Shown: one piece after another, positions 1-8,315 of the stretch
How the letters are laid out: each line of letters opens with the position of its first letter
Numbering within the stretch: the first letter of the stretch is position 1
Assembly (NCBI GenBank): GCA_964467165.1
Contig: CAYXOL010000027.1
Coordinates: 5,720-69,719, forward strand
DNA length: 64,000 bases
DNA from: Clostridium_AD sp964467165
GTDB taxonomy: Bacteria; Bacillota; Clostridia; Clostridiales; Clostridiaceae
Direction: 5' to 3'
Program-made: the position numbers and the translations under genes
The notes under the pieces: generated by a model
What the model saw: only the letters and a program-made list of their open reading frames with translations
What the model was told of the DNA's origin: nothing
The model's database searches: none

Positions 1-58
1 TTGCTCTAGCAGCACTGGCTAGTTCTGTATTTGAAAGTGTTGTTGGGTCAGTTGCCAT
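1..58 (-). CDS. flgD: Flagellar hook-assembly scaffold FlgD, N-terminal fragment
   Basis: Only the first 19 codons lie in the window; the gene runs off the left edge. The start is ATG at 58, with AAGGGGTGA upstream as ribosome binding site. The visible peptide begins MATDPTTLSNTELAS, the kind of Ser/Thr-rich start seen in clostridial FlgD. FlgD caps the growing hook and normally follows fliK, as it does here. The call rests mainly on position and this short peptide, so another hook-region protein cannot be excluded. Confidence 0.65.
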   Translation of the reverse strand, partial: MATDPTTLSNTELASAARA

Positions 59-96
59 TTTTGTCACCCCTTAAAAATTTATTTAGCCTACACATA

Positions 97-1596
97 TTAA
101 ACAAATTTATTTACTTGATTTTCTTCTTCAGTATAGTTGTGGCTTATAGTGTTATCCTCTTCTACTGCCCCACTAGTTGTCTCTTGCTTATTATTTTTAC
201 TTCCACTGTTACTTTTCCCATTAGAGTCCTTATTAAAAAATGTGGAATCCTCATAAATATTTATATCCAAGCTTTGAATTTTAATATCCATATTTTTCAA
301 CTTATCACTTATGTCCTGAAAATTTTGATTTAACAGGTTGAAAGTATCTTTATTTTGAGCCGATATACTGGCCTTCATTATTCCGCTTTCCATAGTAAGC
401 TTTATAGTTATTTCTCCAAGTTCCTTAGGATTCATTTTTACTGATAAATCCTTAATATTATTGATTTCCATAAATTTTATATCTTTAATAATATCTACTG
501 TGAAATTACTTTTATCAATGGTTGTATTTATAGTTTGTACCTTAGCTGTGTCTATATTTTTTACAGTTTCAAATTGATTCATAAAATTCACTGCTTTTGT
601 TATTTTCGTCTCATCCTTATCCCCACTGATCAAGCTATTAAGAAATTTTTCTTGCTTTGAGCTACTCCCTGAGAATTCACTTTGCTTTGAAGATTCATTT
701 GAACTTTGCATCTGATCCTTTGAAACATTTCCAGTTATAGGCTTAGTACTTTGCTCTACTATTTTCTTTAGCAGATTATTTTTTATTGCAACATCCTCAC
801 TATTTGAGCTAATGCTTTGTAAAATCCGATTATTACCTACGCTGAAATCTTTTTTTAAATCCTCTACTAGAGTATTTAATTTTTGCATCATATCGGTTAT
901 TTCTGAAGATGACAAGTTAGCCTCTTTTGATTTTTCTAGTATTGCAATCATTTCGCTAAGATTGTTTTTTAATGTAACCTTTACATCTGGAGTTAATATT
1001 TCTGTCTCCATTCCATTTCCTAATTTAATAGAAGTAGCTTCAACTTCACTATTTACAGCACCTGAGTCACTTTGTGAATTTTGAAACATAGCCACTAATG
1101 ATTGGAGTAACTGCTGAAGTTGTTGAATTTGCTGCATAGATTCATCGGAAGCTCCAATATCACTTTCAGAACCTTCTATAGTCTTTTCTAGCTTAGCTAC
1201 AGTATCTTCTACTGGTTTAATGTCAATTTCTGAGCCTTCTATAGTTTTCTGTAGCTTTGCTACAGCATCTTCTATAAGATTCACCACAGTATCTTCTACT
1301 GGTTTAATATCACTTTTAGAACCTTCTATAATTTTCTCTACCTTTGCTACAGTATCTTCTATAGGATTGACCACAGTATCTTCTACTGACTTAATTTCCT
1401 TTACATTTAACTCTGAATTGTCTTCATTATTAGATTTTTTCAAAGCATTTTCATTAGAAGAATTCGTAGCTTTCTGCTCATGTTTATCTAAAACACTTTT
1501 AAAATCCTCACTTTTTTTTGATGCATTGGAAACCTCTTGTTTTTTAGAAGTAGTATTCACCATTTCATTCATATATACATTCATATTTACATTCAC
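97..1596 (-). CDS. fliK: Flagellar hook-length control protein FliK
   Basis: FliK is the secreted ruler that stops hook growth and switches export from rod-hook to filament substrates. The protein has a low-complexity Ser/Asn/Lys/Glu-rich N-terminal two-thirds and a conserved C-terminal domain (FLK-type, with ISVKMNPKELGEITIKL-like residues at roughly 390-410), followed by an acidic/Asn-rich tail. Near residues 68-146 there are three degenerate 21-29-residue repeats built on VEDTV...IEGS. The chosen start is GTG at 1596, because AGGAGG lies 8 nt upstream; a GTG at 1605 would lie inside the ribosome binding site. The fliJ stop overlaps this ribosome binding region, so the genes are coupled. 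The next gene downstream is flgD. Confidence 0.9.
   Translation of the reverse strand: MNVNMNVYMNEMVNTTSKKQEVSNASKKSEDFKSVLDKHEQKATNSSNENALKKSNNEDNSELNVKEIKSVEDTVVNPIEDTVAKVEKIIEGSKSDIKPVEDTVVNLIEDAVAKLQKTIEGSEIDIKPVEDTVAKLEKTIEGSESDIGASDESMQQIQQLQQLLQSLVAMFQNSQSDSGAVNSEVEATSIKLGNGMETEILTPDVKVTLKNNLSEMIAILEKSKEANLSSSEITDMMQKLNTLVEDLKKDFSVGNNRILQSISSNSEDVAIKNNLLKKIVEQSTKPITGNVSKDQMQSSNESSKQSEFSGSSSKQEKFLNSLISGDKDETKITKAVNFMNQFETVKNIDTAKVQTINTTIDKSNFTVDIIKDIKFMEINNIKDLSVKMNPKELGEITIKLTMESGIMKASISAQNKDTFNLLNQNFQDISDKLKNMDIKIQSLDINIYEDSTFFNKDSNGKSNSGSKNNKQETTSGAVEEDNTISHNYTEEENQVNKFV
1159..1395 (-). repeat. Tandem amino-acid repeat region inside fliK
   Basis: Three consecutive in-frame units encode peptides starting IKSVEDTV or IKPVEDTV and ending IEGS plus two or three residues. 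Two units are 29 residues; the third is 21 residues and lacks an internal 8-residue block. The DNA units are clearly related, so they arose by tandem duplication. In the FliK ruler model, changes in length of this spacer would alter hook length. Confidence 0.85.
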
Positions 1597-1601
1597 TTTT
1601 T

Positions 1602-2048
1602 TCACCTCCTCTCCCTATGATTATTTCTAATAAAAGCATAAAGTGCAAACTCATCATTAGTCTTTTGTTCTATTTGATTTTGCTCTTTTATAAAGGCACT
1701 CTTTTGATTTTCTTTTAAAATTTCAACAGTCTTTTTCTCAACTTGACACTTGCCAAGTTCAAATCTTTTTTGGTCAACTATTTTATCTTTATTTATAAGA
1801 TCTACCGAGGTATCATCTATAGCCAAATTTAGTGCATTTAAATAATTTTGTTTCATTTTCTGCTGAACAATAGATTGATATGAATCTATATTTCTATGAG
1901 CTTTATATTTTCCTTTTAAATTGTTTAGCTCCTCTTCCACTAGGTTTCTTTCTCTTTGAGCTTCTTTAAAAACAAGTTTACTTTTATCTTCAAGATCTTT
2001 TCTAATATCAAGAAGCTTTTGAAGTCTAAACTTATATATATCTGACAA
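1602..2048 (-). CDS. fliJ: Flagellar export chaperone/ATPase stalk protein FliJ
   Basis: FliJ is the coiled-coil stalk that sits in the FliI ATPase ring and links it to the export gate. This 148-residue protein is almost entirely charged helix (KLLDIRKDLEDKSKLVFKEA and similar heptads), matching the family's usual length of about 145 residues. The start is TTG at 2048, with a purine-rich GAGGGGGT upstream; no better ATG exists near the conserved N-terminus. It lies between fliI and fliK in the standard order. Its TGA stop overlaps the fliK ribosome binding site. Confidence 0.88.
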   Translation of the reverse strand: MSDIYKFRLQKLLDIRKDLEDKSKLVFKEAQRERNLVEEELNNLKGKYKAHRNIDSYQSIVQQKMKQNYLNALNLAIDDTSVDLINKDKIVDQKRFELGKCQVEKKTVEILKENQKSAFIKEQNQIEQKTNDEFALYAFIRNNHRERR

Positions 2049-2087
2049 TTTTAAGACCCCCTCTCATTAAGTACCTAGCAAAAATCT

Positions 2088-3395
2088 TTATTCAAATATA
2101 TTTTTTAGCATTTTTAAACTAACATCAAAATCTGTACTTTCATTCACACCCTGCTTTAAATAGGCCTCTATACTATCGTTATACTTAATAGCCTTGTCAA
2201 TTTTTATGCTACTTCCTTTTACATATGCACCGATATTTATTAGATCTTCTGAATCTATATAAGTTGCCATAAGTTCTCTAGCAATAGACGCCGCTTGTTT
2301 ATGATCTTCAGTAGCAATTTCAGACATTAACCTACTTACACTACTTAGAACATCGATGGCAGGATAATGGTTTTTAGCAGCCAGTTTTCTAGATAAAATT
2401 ATATGTCCATCTAGTATTCCCCGAACTGCATCTGCTATGGGTTCATTAAAATCATCACCATCTACAAGTACCGTATAAAATGCTGTGATAGATCCTTTCT
2501 GAGACATTCCACTACGTTCCATTAATTTTGGTAACATTGCAAATACAGATGGTGTATACCCCTTAGTAGCAGGAGGCTCCCCTATAGCTAGTCCAACTTC
2601 TCTTTGTGCCATAGCAAATCTTGTTACTGAATCCATCATTAAAATTACTTTTTTACCTTGATCCCTAAAGTATTCCGCAATAGCAGTAGCGGTAAATGCG
2701 CCCTTAATTCTTACTAATGCTGGTTTATCAGAAGTTGCGCACACTATAATTGATTTGCTCATTCCCTTTTCACCTAAATCTTTTTCTATAAAGTCCAGTA
2801 CTTCTCTTCCTCTTTCCCCTATAAGTGCAATAACATTTACTTCTGCTTTTGCTTCTCTGGCTATCATTCCAAGTGTTGTACTCTTTCCAACTCCACTACC
2901 AGCAAAAATACCAATTCTTTGACCTTCCCCACAAGTTAAAAACCCATCAATTGCCCTAACTCCAGTTGGTAGCACCTGGGTAATCCTACGTCTTTTTAGC
3001 GGATCTGGAGGCGATGCATTAAGCGAGTAGGCTGTATATTTACTAATATCCGGACCAACTAATGGATTCCCCAGGCCGTCGAGTACTTTGCCAAATAATT
3101 CATCAGAACATTTAACTGTTAAGGGACTTCCAGTTGGTACCACTCTACAACCCGGTGATATACCCACCAGTTCTCCTAGTGGCATTAAAATTACATCCTT
3201 ATTCCTAAACCCAACAACTTCACAGGAGATTTCTTCATTTGATATATTATAAATTTTACACACTTCACCAACAAAAGCAGTAATTCCTTGAACTTCAATA
3301 GTAAGCCCAATAACATTTTTAACTACACCTTCGCAATAAGTGTAGTTAATATCAGGAATTTTTTTAATCAAATATTCAAAATTAAGATCTATCAT
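2088..3395 (-). CDS. fliI: Flagellum-specific ATPase FliI
   Basis: FliI is the soluble ATPase that energises flagellar type III export. The 435-residue length is normal. The Walker A loop GSGVGKST lies near residues 166-173, the RGREV motif follows near 200, and LMMDSVTRFA marks the Walker B region. The N-terminal beta-barrel domain and a C-terminal helical domain are both present. The start is ATG at 3395, with a weak AAGGGCG upstream. It sits between fliH (its regulator) and fliJ, about 20-40 nt from each, in one operon. Confidence 0.97.
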   Translation of the reverse strand: MIDLNFEYLIKKIPDINYTYCEGVVKNVIGLTIEVQGITAFVGEVCKIYNISNEEISCEVVGFRNKDVILMPLGELVGISPGCRVVPTGSPLTVKCSDELFGKVLDGLGNPLVGPDISKYTAYSLNASPPDPLKRRRITQVLPTGVRAIDGFLTCGEGQRIGIFAGSGVGKSTTLGMIAREAKAEVNVIALIGERGREVLDFIEKDLGEKGMSKSIIVCATSDKPALVRIKGAFTATAIAEYFRDQGKKVILMMDSVTRFAMAQREVGLAIGEPPATKGYTPSVFAMLPKLMERSGMSQKGSITAFYTVLVDGDDFNEPIADAVRGILDGHIILSRKLAAKNHYPAIDVLSSVSRLMSEIATEDHKQAASIARELMATYIDSEDLINIGAYVKGSSIKIDKAIKYNDSIEAYLKQGVNESTDFDVSLKMLKNIFE

Positions 3396-3417
3396 AATAG
3401 CTGTCGCCCTTCTAACC

Positions 3418-4164
3418 TTATATTTGTTCTTCTTGCATAATTTCTATTACTTTTTCTATACCATAAGCTATGCTTACAATACTTTTACCAGTATCTTTTT
3501 CAATAACAGCAGTTCCGTCATCTAAAAAATCATCTTCAATTACAAATATATCACCTTGAAAAGCAAGTCTTCTTTTCCAATCTTCGATTTGCTGCACAAT
3601 ACTTTCAAAATGAGAATTATTACTTTTTATTATGTAGGATTTTATATCTCTCTCAGCCTTTAGTGTATTAAAAATCATTTCATTTAAGGCCTCTTTCTCC
3701 AATACTTCTCTTTTCAATATATTTTCAGCTATAGTTACAATTAAAGATTTTATCTGACCTTGCTTATCTACTAGGTACTTATTATACTGAATTTTAGCTT
3801 CCATTAATATATTATTTGCCATGGTTCTCACTGCCTGGGCATCTACCTTTGAAGTTTCCATGGCTTCATTGTAACCTTTCTCATACCCTTCGCTACGACC
3901 ATTTTCTAGCCCTTCTTGGAAGGCTTGTTGTTTTATCTCTGCTGAATCCACATAGGCTTTAGCGATAATCTTTTTACTTTCTAATCTGGCATGCTCTAAT
4001 ATATTTCCTGCTATATTTTCAAAGCTTTCCATATCATCTATTGTATTCCTATAATTATCTTCCACAACTTCGCCAGTGATAATTTTTCTTGGCTGGGTTT
4101 TTATTTCCTTATCACCCAGCTCTATAACTCTTGAATTTTTTATCACATTAAACGATGATTGCAT
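3418..4164 (-). CDS. fliH: Flagellar export regulator FliH
   Basis: FliH binds FliI and holds the ATPase complex at the motor C-ring. The protein has a long charged coiled coil in the middle (residues about 60-130, including a GxxxG-like stretch GLENGRSEGYEKGYNEA typical of FliH) and a FliH/HrpE-type C-terminal domain. The chosen start, ATG at 4164, has AGAGGTGG 6 nt upstream; the frame stays open to an ATG at 4203, but that start has no ribosome binding site. The gene overlaps the end of fliG by 17 nt, which suggests translational coupling. Confidence 0.9.
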   Translation of the reverse strand: MQSSFNVIKNSRVIELGDKEIKTQPRKIITGEVVEDNYRNTIDDMESFENIAGNILEHARLESKKIIAKAYVDSAEIKQQAFQEGLENGRSEGYEKGYNEAMETSKVDAQAVRTMANNILMEAKIQYNKYLVDKQGQIKSLIVTIAENILKREVLEKEALNEMIFNTLKAERDIKSYIIKSNNSHFESIVQQIEDWKRRLAFQGDIFVIEDDFLDDGTAVIEKDTGKSIVSIAYGIEKVIEIMQEEQI

Positions 4165-5161
4165 CTTCGCCACCTCTTGAAAGTACAATTTCACCTGATT
4201 CATCTAACCTTCTTAAGATACCAACAATTTTTTGTTGCGCTTTTTCAACATCCATAAGTCTAACTGGTCCAAGGAACTCCATATCTTCTTTTAAAGATGC
4301 TGCGGCCCTCTTAGATTGGTTTTTGAAAATACTATTAGCAACTTCTTCTGAACATCCCTTTAATGCAAGAGATAAATCCTTAGTATCTACCTCTCTTAGA
4401 ATTCTTTGTATTGAAACATCATCTAATGTAATAATATCCTCAAATACAAACATAGATTCTTTGATTTTTTCTGCAAGTTCTGCATCTTCTCTTTCTAGCC
4501 CCTCTGTAATATTCTTTTCAGTTGTTCTATCTACTTGGTTTAGAATGTCCACTAATGATTCTATTCCCCCAACTACTGCAGTATCCGTTCTAATAACGGA
4601 AGATAATTTCCCATTTAAAACTTTTTCTATTTCTTTAACTACCATAGGTGAAATACTACTCATAGTTGCAATTCTATAAGATACTTCACTTTGCAAATCT
4701 AGTGGCAAAGCTGACATTATCTGAGCCGCCTTGTCTGCTTGCATATAACACATAATAAGGGCTATAGTTTGTGGGTGTTCATTAGAGATAACATTCAAAA
4801 GTTGATGAGCATCTGCTTTCCTTGCTATGGAAAAAGGTCTATATTGTTGCGTTTCCTCCATGACCTTGTCCAATATTTCCTTTGCTCTCGAAGTACCCAG
4901 TGCTTTTGAAAGCAAATTTCTTGCATAGTCAACTCCACCCTCTAAAAGGAAATCCTTTGCCTTATTCATTTCCATAAATTCATCTAAAATTGTCTGTCTT
5001 TGGTCTGATTTAACTGAAACAATATTAGCGATTTCGTATGTTATCTTTTGGATATCCTTTTCTGGCAATTTCTTTATTATCCCCGAGGATGCCTCTGGAC
5101 CTAAGGTTATAAATAATATAGCCGCCTTTTGAATACCCGTAAGTTTTTCACTTTTAGCCAA
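4148..5161 (-). CDS. fliG: Flagellar motor switch protein FliG
   Basis: FliG forms the upper C-ring, contacts the MotA stator and transmits torque. At 337 residues it has standard length. Family features are visible: the N-terminal FliF-binding segment starting AKSEKLTGIQKAAIL, the EHPQTIALIM motif near residue 125, and a C-terminal torque domain with charged residues around ILREVDTKDLSLALKG. The start is TTG at 5161, with AGAGGTGAT upstream. It lies between fliF and fliH, 6 nt after fliF. Confidence 0.97.
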   Translation of the reverse strand: MAKSEKLTGIQKAAILFITLGPEASSGIIKKLPEKDIQKITYEIANIVSVKSDQRQTILDEFMEMNKAKDFLLEGGVDYARNLLSKALGTSRAKEILDKVMEETQQYRPFSIARKADAHQLLNVISNEHPQTIALIMCYMQADKAAQIMSALPLDLQSEVSYRIATMSSISPMVVKEIEKVLNGKLSSVIRTDTAVVGGIESLVDILNQVDRTTEKNITEGLEREDAELAEKIKESMFVFEDIITLDDVSIQRILREVDTKDLSLALKGCSEEVANSIFKNQSKRAAASLKEDMEFLGPVRLMDVEKAQQKIVGILRRLDESGEIVLSRGGEDAIIV

Positions 5162-5167
5162 TATTTA

Positions 5168-6727
5168 TCACCTCTCATCTTCCGTCAACCAAGACTTAAT
5201 TATATCTGCAACTTGTTCTGGTTTCTCTGCAGCGTATTTTTTAACCTGTTTTTCCATATTGGACTTTTTATCATTAACTTCAAATTCTATTGGTGCAAAA
5301 AATTCTTCTTGCTTTGGAGTTATATTATCTCCAATTACCATATCAATTCCATCAGATGCTTCTTTTTTGTTTTTACCAGTTCTACGTAGTATAACAAGGA
5401 ATAAAATAAATAATATGAAAGCTCCTACTCCATATGCAATGTTTTTGTATAGCGCGGCTTTAGCAGCTGCTTTATTAGCATTTTCTATATCCAAAAGGGC
5501 CTGCTCTGCGGCTTTTTTACTGTCACTATTAAAATTCAAGCCTTCCACAGTTATAGAATCACCTCTGTTGCCAGAATATCCTATAGCCTGAGCAACTAAA
5601 TTATTTACTGAGGTTTTTGTATTTTCATCCAAATTACCATCTAGTACAACTGAAGTAGTAATTTTAGTAATGCCCCCAGGAGCCTTTACTGTGTCTTCAA
5701 CGACTTTTGAGTTTTCATAATTTTTAGTTGAGTCTTTGCTAACAACATTTCCATTTTTAGTAGTAGTGGTAGGCGTAGAATTTTGTGCTGCATTATCTAC
5801 AGGACTAGTGCCTAAATCAGTTGTAGTACTATCATTTATAGTCTGTGTATCATGGGAACTTACTACAGTTCCCACTGGGTCATACTTAATAATTTGTTTT
5901 TTAACAGCATCAAAATTAAGATCCGCATTAACAGAAACTCTTACTCCCGTTTTATATATAGGTTCAAGTACCTTCATTATTTTTGCTTCTAAATTCTTTT
6001 CAACTTCTTCTTTTATCTCTATTTGCTTATCAGTAGAACCAGTTAAATTATCTGTTTCCGTATCATATAGCCCCTCAGTTAAAAGGAGAAATTTATCAGA
6101 TACTATACTGACATTTTCCTTTGGAAGATTTTCTACTGCTCCAGTAAGCAAGGACACTATTGCCTTTACCTGCGCATTATCAAGCTTAGTACCTGCTTTA
6201 AGTTTTATTACAACAGAAGCACTAGCAGGCTCCGTTTCCCTGACAAAAGCTGTGTTTTCTGGTAAAACTAAATTAACCTTAGCCCCATCAATTTCTGGAA
6301 AGGACTTAATAGCTCTTTCAATTTCTCCAGCCAGGGCCCTTTGGTACATGATTTTTGTCTCTGTATCCGTAGGTGCCATTTTACTATTATCAAAAAGTTC
6401 AAATCCTTGACTTCCCTCTGTAATTTTAACCTCTGACATAAGCTCCATTCTAAGGCTATCAATATCCGCCTTAGGTACTAGTATGGAGTTATCAGTTACC
6501 TTATATGTAACTTTTTTCTCTTTTAATTTTGCCAAAATAGCACCTGAATCCTCTGTTGTCATATTTGAAAATAACACATCGTATTTAGTTTTTGATGCCA
6601 CAGCTATAAAAGAACCAAGGGCTACTATAAGTACCACTGCAAGTAAACTGTAAGCTATTTTCTTACTTTTACTTAAATTACCAAAGCCTTCAAAAAGCTT
6701 ATTCTTCATCTCGAGTAGCTTACTCAT
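5168..6727 (-). CDS. fliF: Flagellar MS-ring protein FliF
   Basis: FliF makes the MS ring, the membrane base of the flagellum. An N-terminal membrane helix (about residues 25-45, SLLAVVLIVALGSFIAVA) and a C-terminal one (about 435-455, GAFILFILFLVILRR) flank a periplasmic region with the ring-building YscJ-like domain. The C-terminal tail ends in the short FliG-binding helix. The start is ATG at 6727, because AAGGGGTG lies 6 nt upstream; the frame extends three codons further without a usable site. The loop around residues 280-345 is Thr/Ser/Asn-rich, which is normal for the variable part of FliF. Confidence 0.97.
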   Translation of the reverse strand: MSKLLEMKNKLFEGFGNLSKSKKIAYSLLAVVLIVALGSFIAVASKTKYDVLFSNMTTEDSGAILAKLKEKKVTYKVTDNSILVPKADIDSLRMELMSEVKITEGSQGFELFDNSKMAPTDTETKIMYQRALAGEIERAIKSFPEIDGAKVNLVLPENTAFVRETEPASASVVIKLKAGTKLDNAQVKAIVSLLTGAVENLPKENVSIVSDKFLLLTEGLYDTETDNLTGSTDKQIEIKEEVEKNLEAKIMKVLEPIYKTGVRVSVNADLNFDAVKKQIIKYDPVGTVVSSHDTQTINDSTTTDLGTSPVDNAAQNSTPTTTTKNGNVVSKDSTKNYENSKVVEDTVKAPGGITKITTSVVLDGNLDENTKTSVNNLVAQAIGYSGNRGDSITVEGLNFNSDSKKAAEQALLDIENANKAAAKAALYKNIAYGVGAFILFILFLVILRRTGKNKKEASDGIDMVIGDNITPKQEEFFAPIEFEVNDKKSNMEKQVKKYAAEKPEQVADIIKSWLTEDER

Positions 6728-6742
6728 ACCCAGCACCCCTTA

Positions 6743-7042
6743 CTATATCTGCATACTATTAAATTCTTTGTAAGCATCTACAAGTTTATTTCTAATTTGA
6801 ACTGCAAGTTCTAATGACAATTTAGCTTCTTCTGTCGCAAGCATTACCTTGTGCACGTCTTCTTCTTCACCTTTTATAAACTTTTGAGTAAGGTTATCTG
6901 AATATACTTGTTTATCATTAACTTCACTTAATTTTTCTTCTAAGGTATTTAAAAACCCAGTGCTTTTTTTTTCTGTTTGAACTGGATTATTTTGAATATC
7001 GGTAAACATTTTTGTATTGTTTATATAATCGTTAATATTCAT
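6743..7042 (-). CDS. fliE: Flagellar hook-basal body protein FliE
   Basis: FliE joins the MS ring to the rod and is one of the first exported rod proteins. The 99-residue length is typical. The C-terminal half carries the conserved pattern HKVMLATEEAKLSLELAVQIRNKLVDAYKE. The start is ATG at 7042, with AGGAGAGTG upstream. It lies between flgC and fliF as in most Firmicute fla operons. Confidence 0.95.
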   Translation of the reverse strand: MNINDYINNTKMFTDIQNNPVQTEKKSTGFLNTLEEKLSEVNDKQVYSDNLTQKFIKGEEEDVHKVMLATEEAKLSLELAVQIRNKLVDAYKEFNSMQI

Positions 7043-7053
7043 ATAACACTCTC

Positions 7054-7488
7054 CTATTTGCCTATTTCTAAAGCTTTAGAAAACATATTTTTTATGGCAT
7101 TCATGGAATTTACATTAGCTTCATAGGCTCTTGTAGATGCAATCATATCTGCCATTTCATTCATAATGTTTACATTTGGCATAGTAACATATCCATCCCC
7201 ATCTGCATCTGGATGCGAGGGGTCATAAACCCGTCTTAAAGGCGAGTCATCATTTACAATACCAACAGCTTTTACCCCTTTAAAACTTTCTTTATATGTA
7301 CCAGTAGATTTATCTAATTCCTGCTGCAAATTTTCTTGAAATACTGCTATTTTTCTTATATATGGTTGTCCATTTTCGCCCCTAGTCGTAGTTGCATTTG
7401 CTATATTAGAAGCTATAGTGTCCATTCTTAGTCTTTCTGCGGTTAATCCAGTTGAACTTATTCTCATCCCTCTAAAAACATCATTCAT
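7054..7488 (-). CDS. flgC: Proximal rod protein FlgC
   Basis: FlgC is a component of the flagellar rod. The 144-residue protein shows the rod/hook family N-terminus (MRISSTGLTAERLRMDTIASNIANA) and the matching C-terminal helix (NIMNEMADMIASTRAYEANVNSMN). Its start at 7488 lies 5 nt after the flgB stop and has a GGGAGGGAG ribosome binding site inside the flgB end. It is followed at 11 nt by fliE. Confidence 0.97.
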   Translation of the reverse strand: MNDVFRGMRISSTGLTAERLRMDTIASNIANATTTRGENGQPYIRKIAVFQENLQQELDKSTGTYKESFKGVKAVGIVNDDSPLRRVYDPSHPDADGDGYVTMPNVNIMNEMADMIASTRAYEANVNSMNAIKNMFSKALEIGK

Positions 7489-7493
7489 ATCTG

Positions 7494-7898
7494 CTATCTC
7501 CCTCCTCCTATAATATAACTAGTAAGTGAAATCTTGCTATTAACTTGCTTAACAAGCGCATTGTACATTAATGTATTTGCTGCTTGATTGGTCATTTCAA
7601 GATCTACATCCACATTATTTCCATCCTGCCTCATACTGGTATTCTCGTCTCTCTTTACTACAATATCTCCACTATCACTAGCCGTTTGCATATGTTTTGC
7701 ATTGTCAGTTTTCAACATATTTTCACCCATGCTATCTCTTAATGTATCTTCAAATGAAACATAGAACTTCTTATAATTTTTCGTATTAATATTTGCAATG
7801 TTGTTTGCAATAACTTTACTTCTAACTGTAGAAGCATCCATACTTTTTTTCAACAAATTATATGTATTTTCGCTTTGAGAGCTTCCAATTATACCCAT
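7494..7898 (-). CDS. flgB: Proximal rod protein FlgB
   Basis: FlgB is the first gene of the early flagellar operon and encodes a rod subunit. The N-terminal heptad region (LLKKSMDASTVRSKVIANNIANINT) and the C-terminal EMTNQAANTLMYNALVKQVNSK match the family. I place the start at ATG 7898, because AGGAGG lies 9 nt upstream; an in-frame ATG at 7907 touches the ribosome binding site and is unlikely. A sigma-A-like promoter lies about 125 nt upstream. Confidence 0.95.
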   Translation of the reverse strand: MGIIGSSQSENTYNLLKKSMDASTVRSKVIANNIANINTKNYKKFYVSFEDTLRDSMGENMLKTDNAKHMQTASDSGDIVVKRDENTSMRQDGNNVDVDLEMTNQAANTLMYNALVKQVNSKISLTSYIIGGGR

Positions 7899-8023
7899 AA
7901 TAACCATCCTCCTTTTTTAAAATTAAACATATACATTGAAAATTCTTCTTTAAATCTTCTATTCTACTAATAATTAATATTTTTTTTATCTTTTTAAAAA
8001 ATATATCCCACTTATATAATATA

Positions 8024-8052
8024 ATTATATACTATTTGGTTATCATAGTGAA
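8024..8052 (-). promoter_or_regulatory. Sigma-A-like promoter of the flgB operon
   Basis: On the minus strand TTCACT (8047-8052) and TATAAT (8024-8029) are separated by 17 nt. The spacing and the perfect -10 fit a vegetative promoter. It would give a leader of about 115 nt before flgB. No c-di-GMP riboswitch fold is visible in this leader. Confidence 0.65.
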
Positions 8053-8240
8053 GAATTTTCACACTTTTCCATGAATTAAATTAATTTTAAAATTTAAACT
8101 GCCATATTACAGTGGTAAAAGGTCTATTTCAGTGATTATGTTTCTATTTAAGTAAATGTTAATAAGTTTCATTTTTGTTTACATTCTCTTTTATATTATA
8201 CATTATTGTTGTAATTTGTCTATACGATTTGCTAAATAAG

Positions 8241-8290
8241 ACAAAAAAACAAAAAACAAGCACCTATAGCTACTTTTAGCCACAGATGCT
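8241..8290 (-). terminator. Hairpin-repeat copy A, probable terminator of the GGDEF/HD-GYP gene
   Basis: On the minus strand a stem starting AGCATCTGTGGCTA and closing TAGCTATAGGTGCT is followed by a T-rich tract (TTGTTTTTTG, then more T). It lies 26 nt beyond the stop of the gene at 8316. The same stem-loop family recurs at 11731, 12959, 13649, 16770 and 18561, always on this strand and downstream of minus-strand genes. Confidence 0.7.
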
Positions 8291-8315
8291 CTACTTTTTT
8301 TCAATTCACATTTCC

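Noticed and set aside
4155..4679. 174-codon plus-strand open frame
   Set aside because: It is antisense to fliG; the Ser/Ile-rich translation is a shadow.
5736..6410. 224-codon plus-strand open frame
   Set aside because: It lies wholly antisense to fliF, has no recognisable protein pattern and follows from fliF codon composition.
7908..8240. Possible c-di-GMP riboswitch before the flgB operon, as in some clostridia
   Set aside because: The conserved GEMM core segments are not present in the leader; only a promoter and AT-rich sequence are seen.
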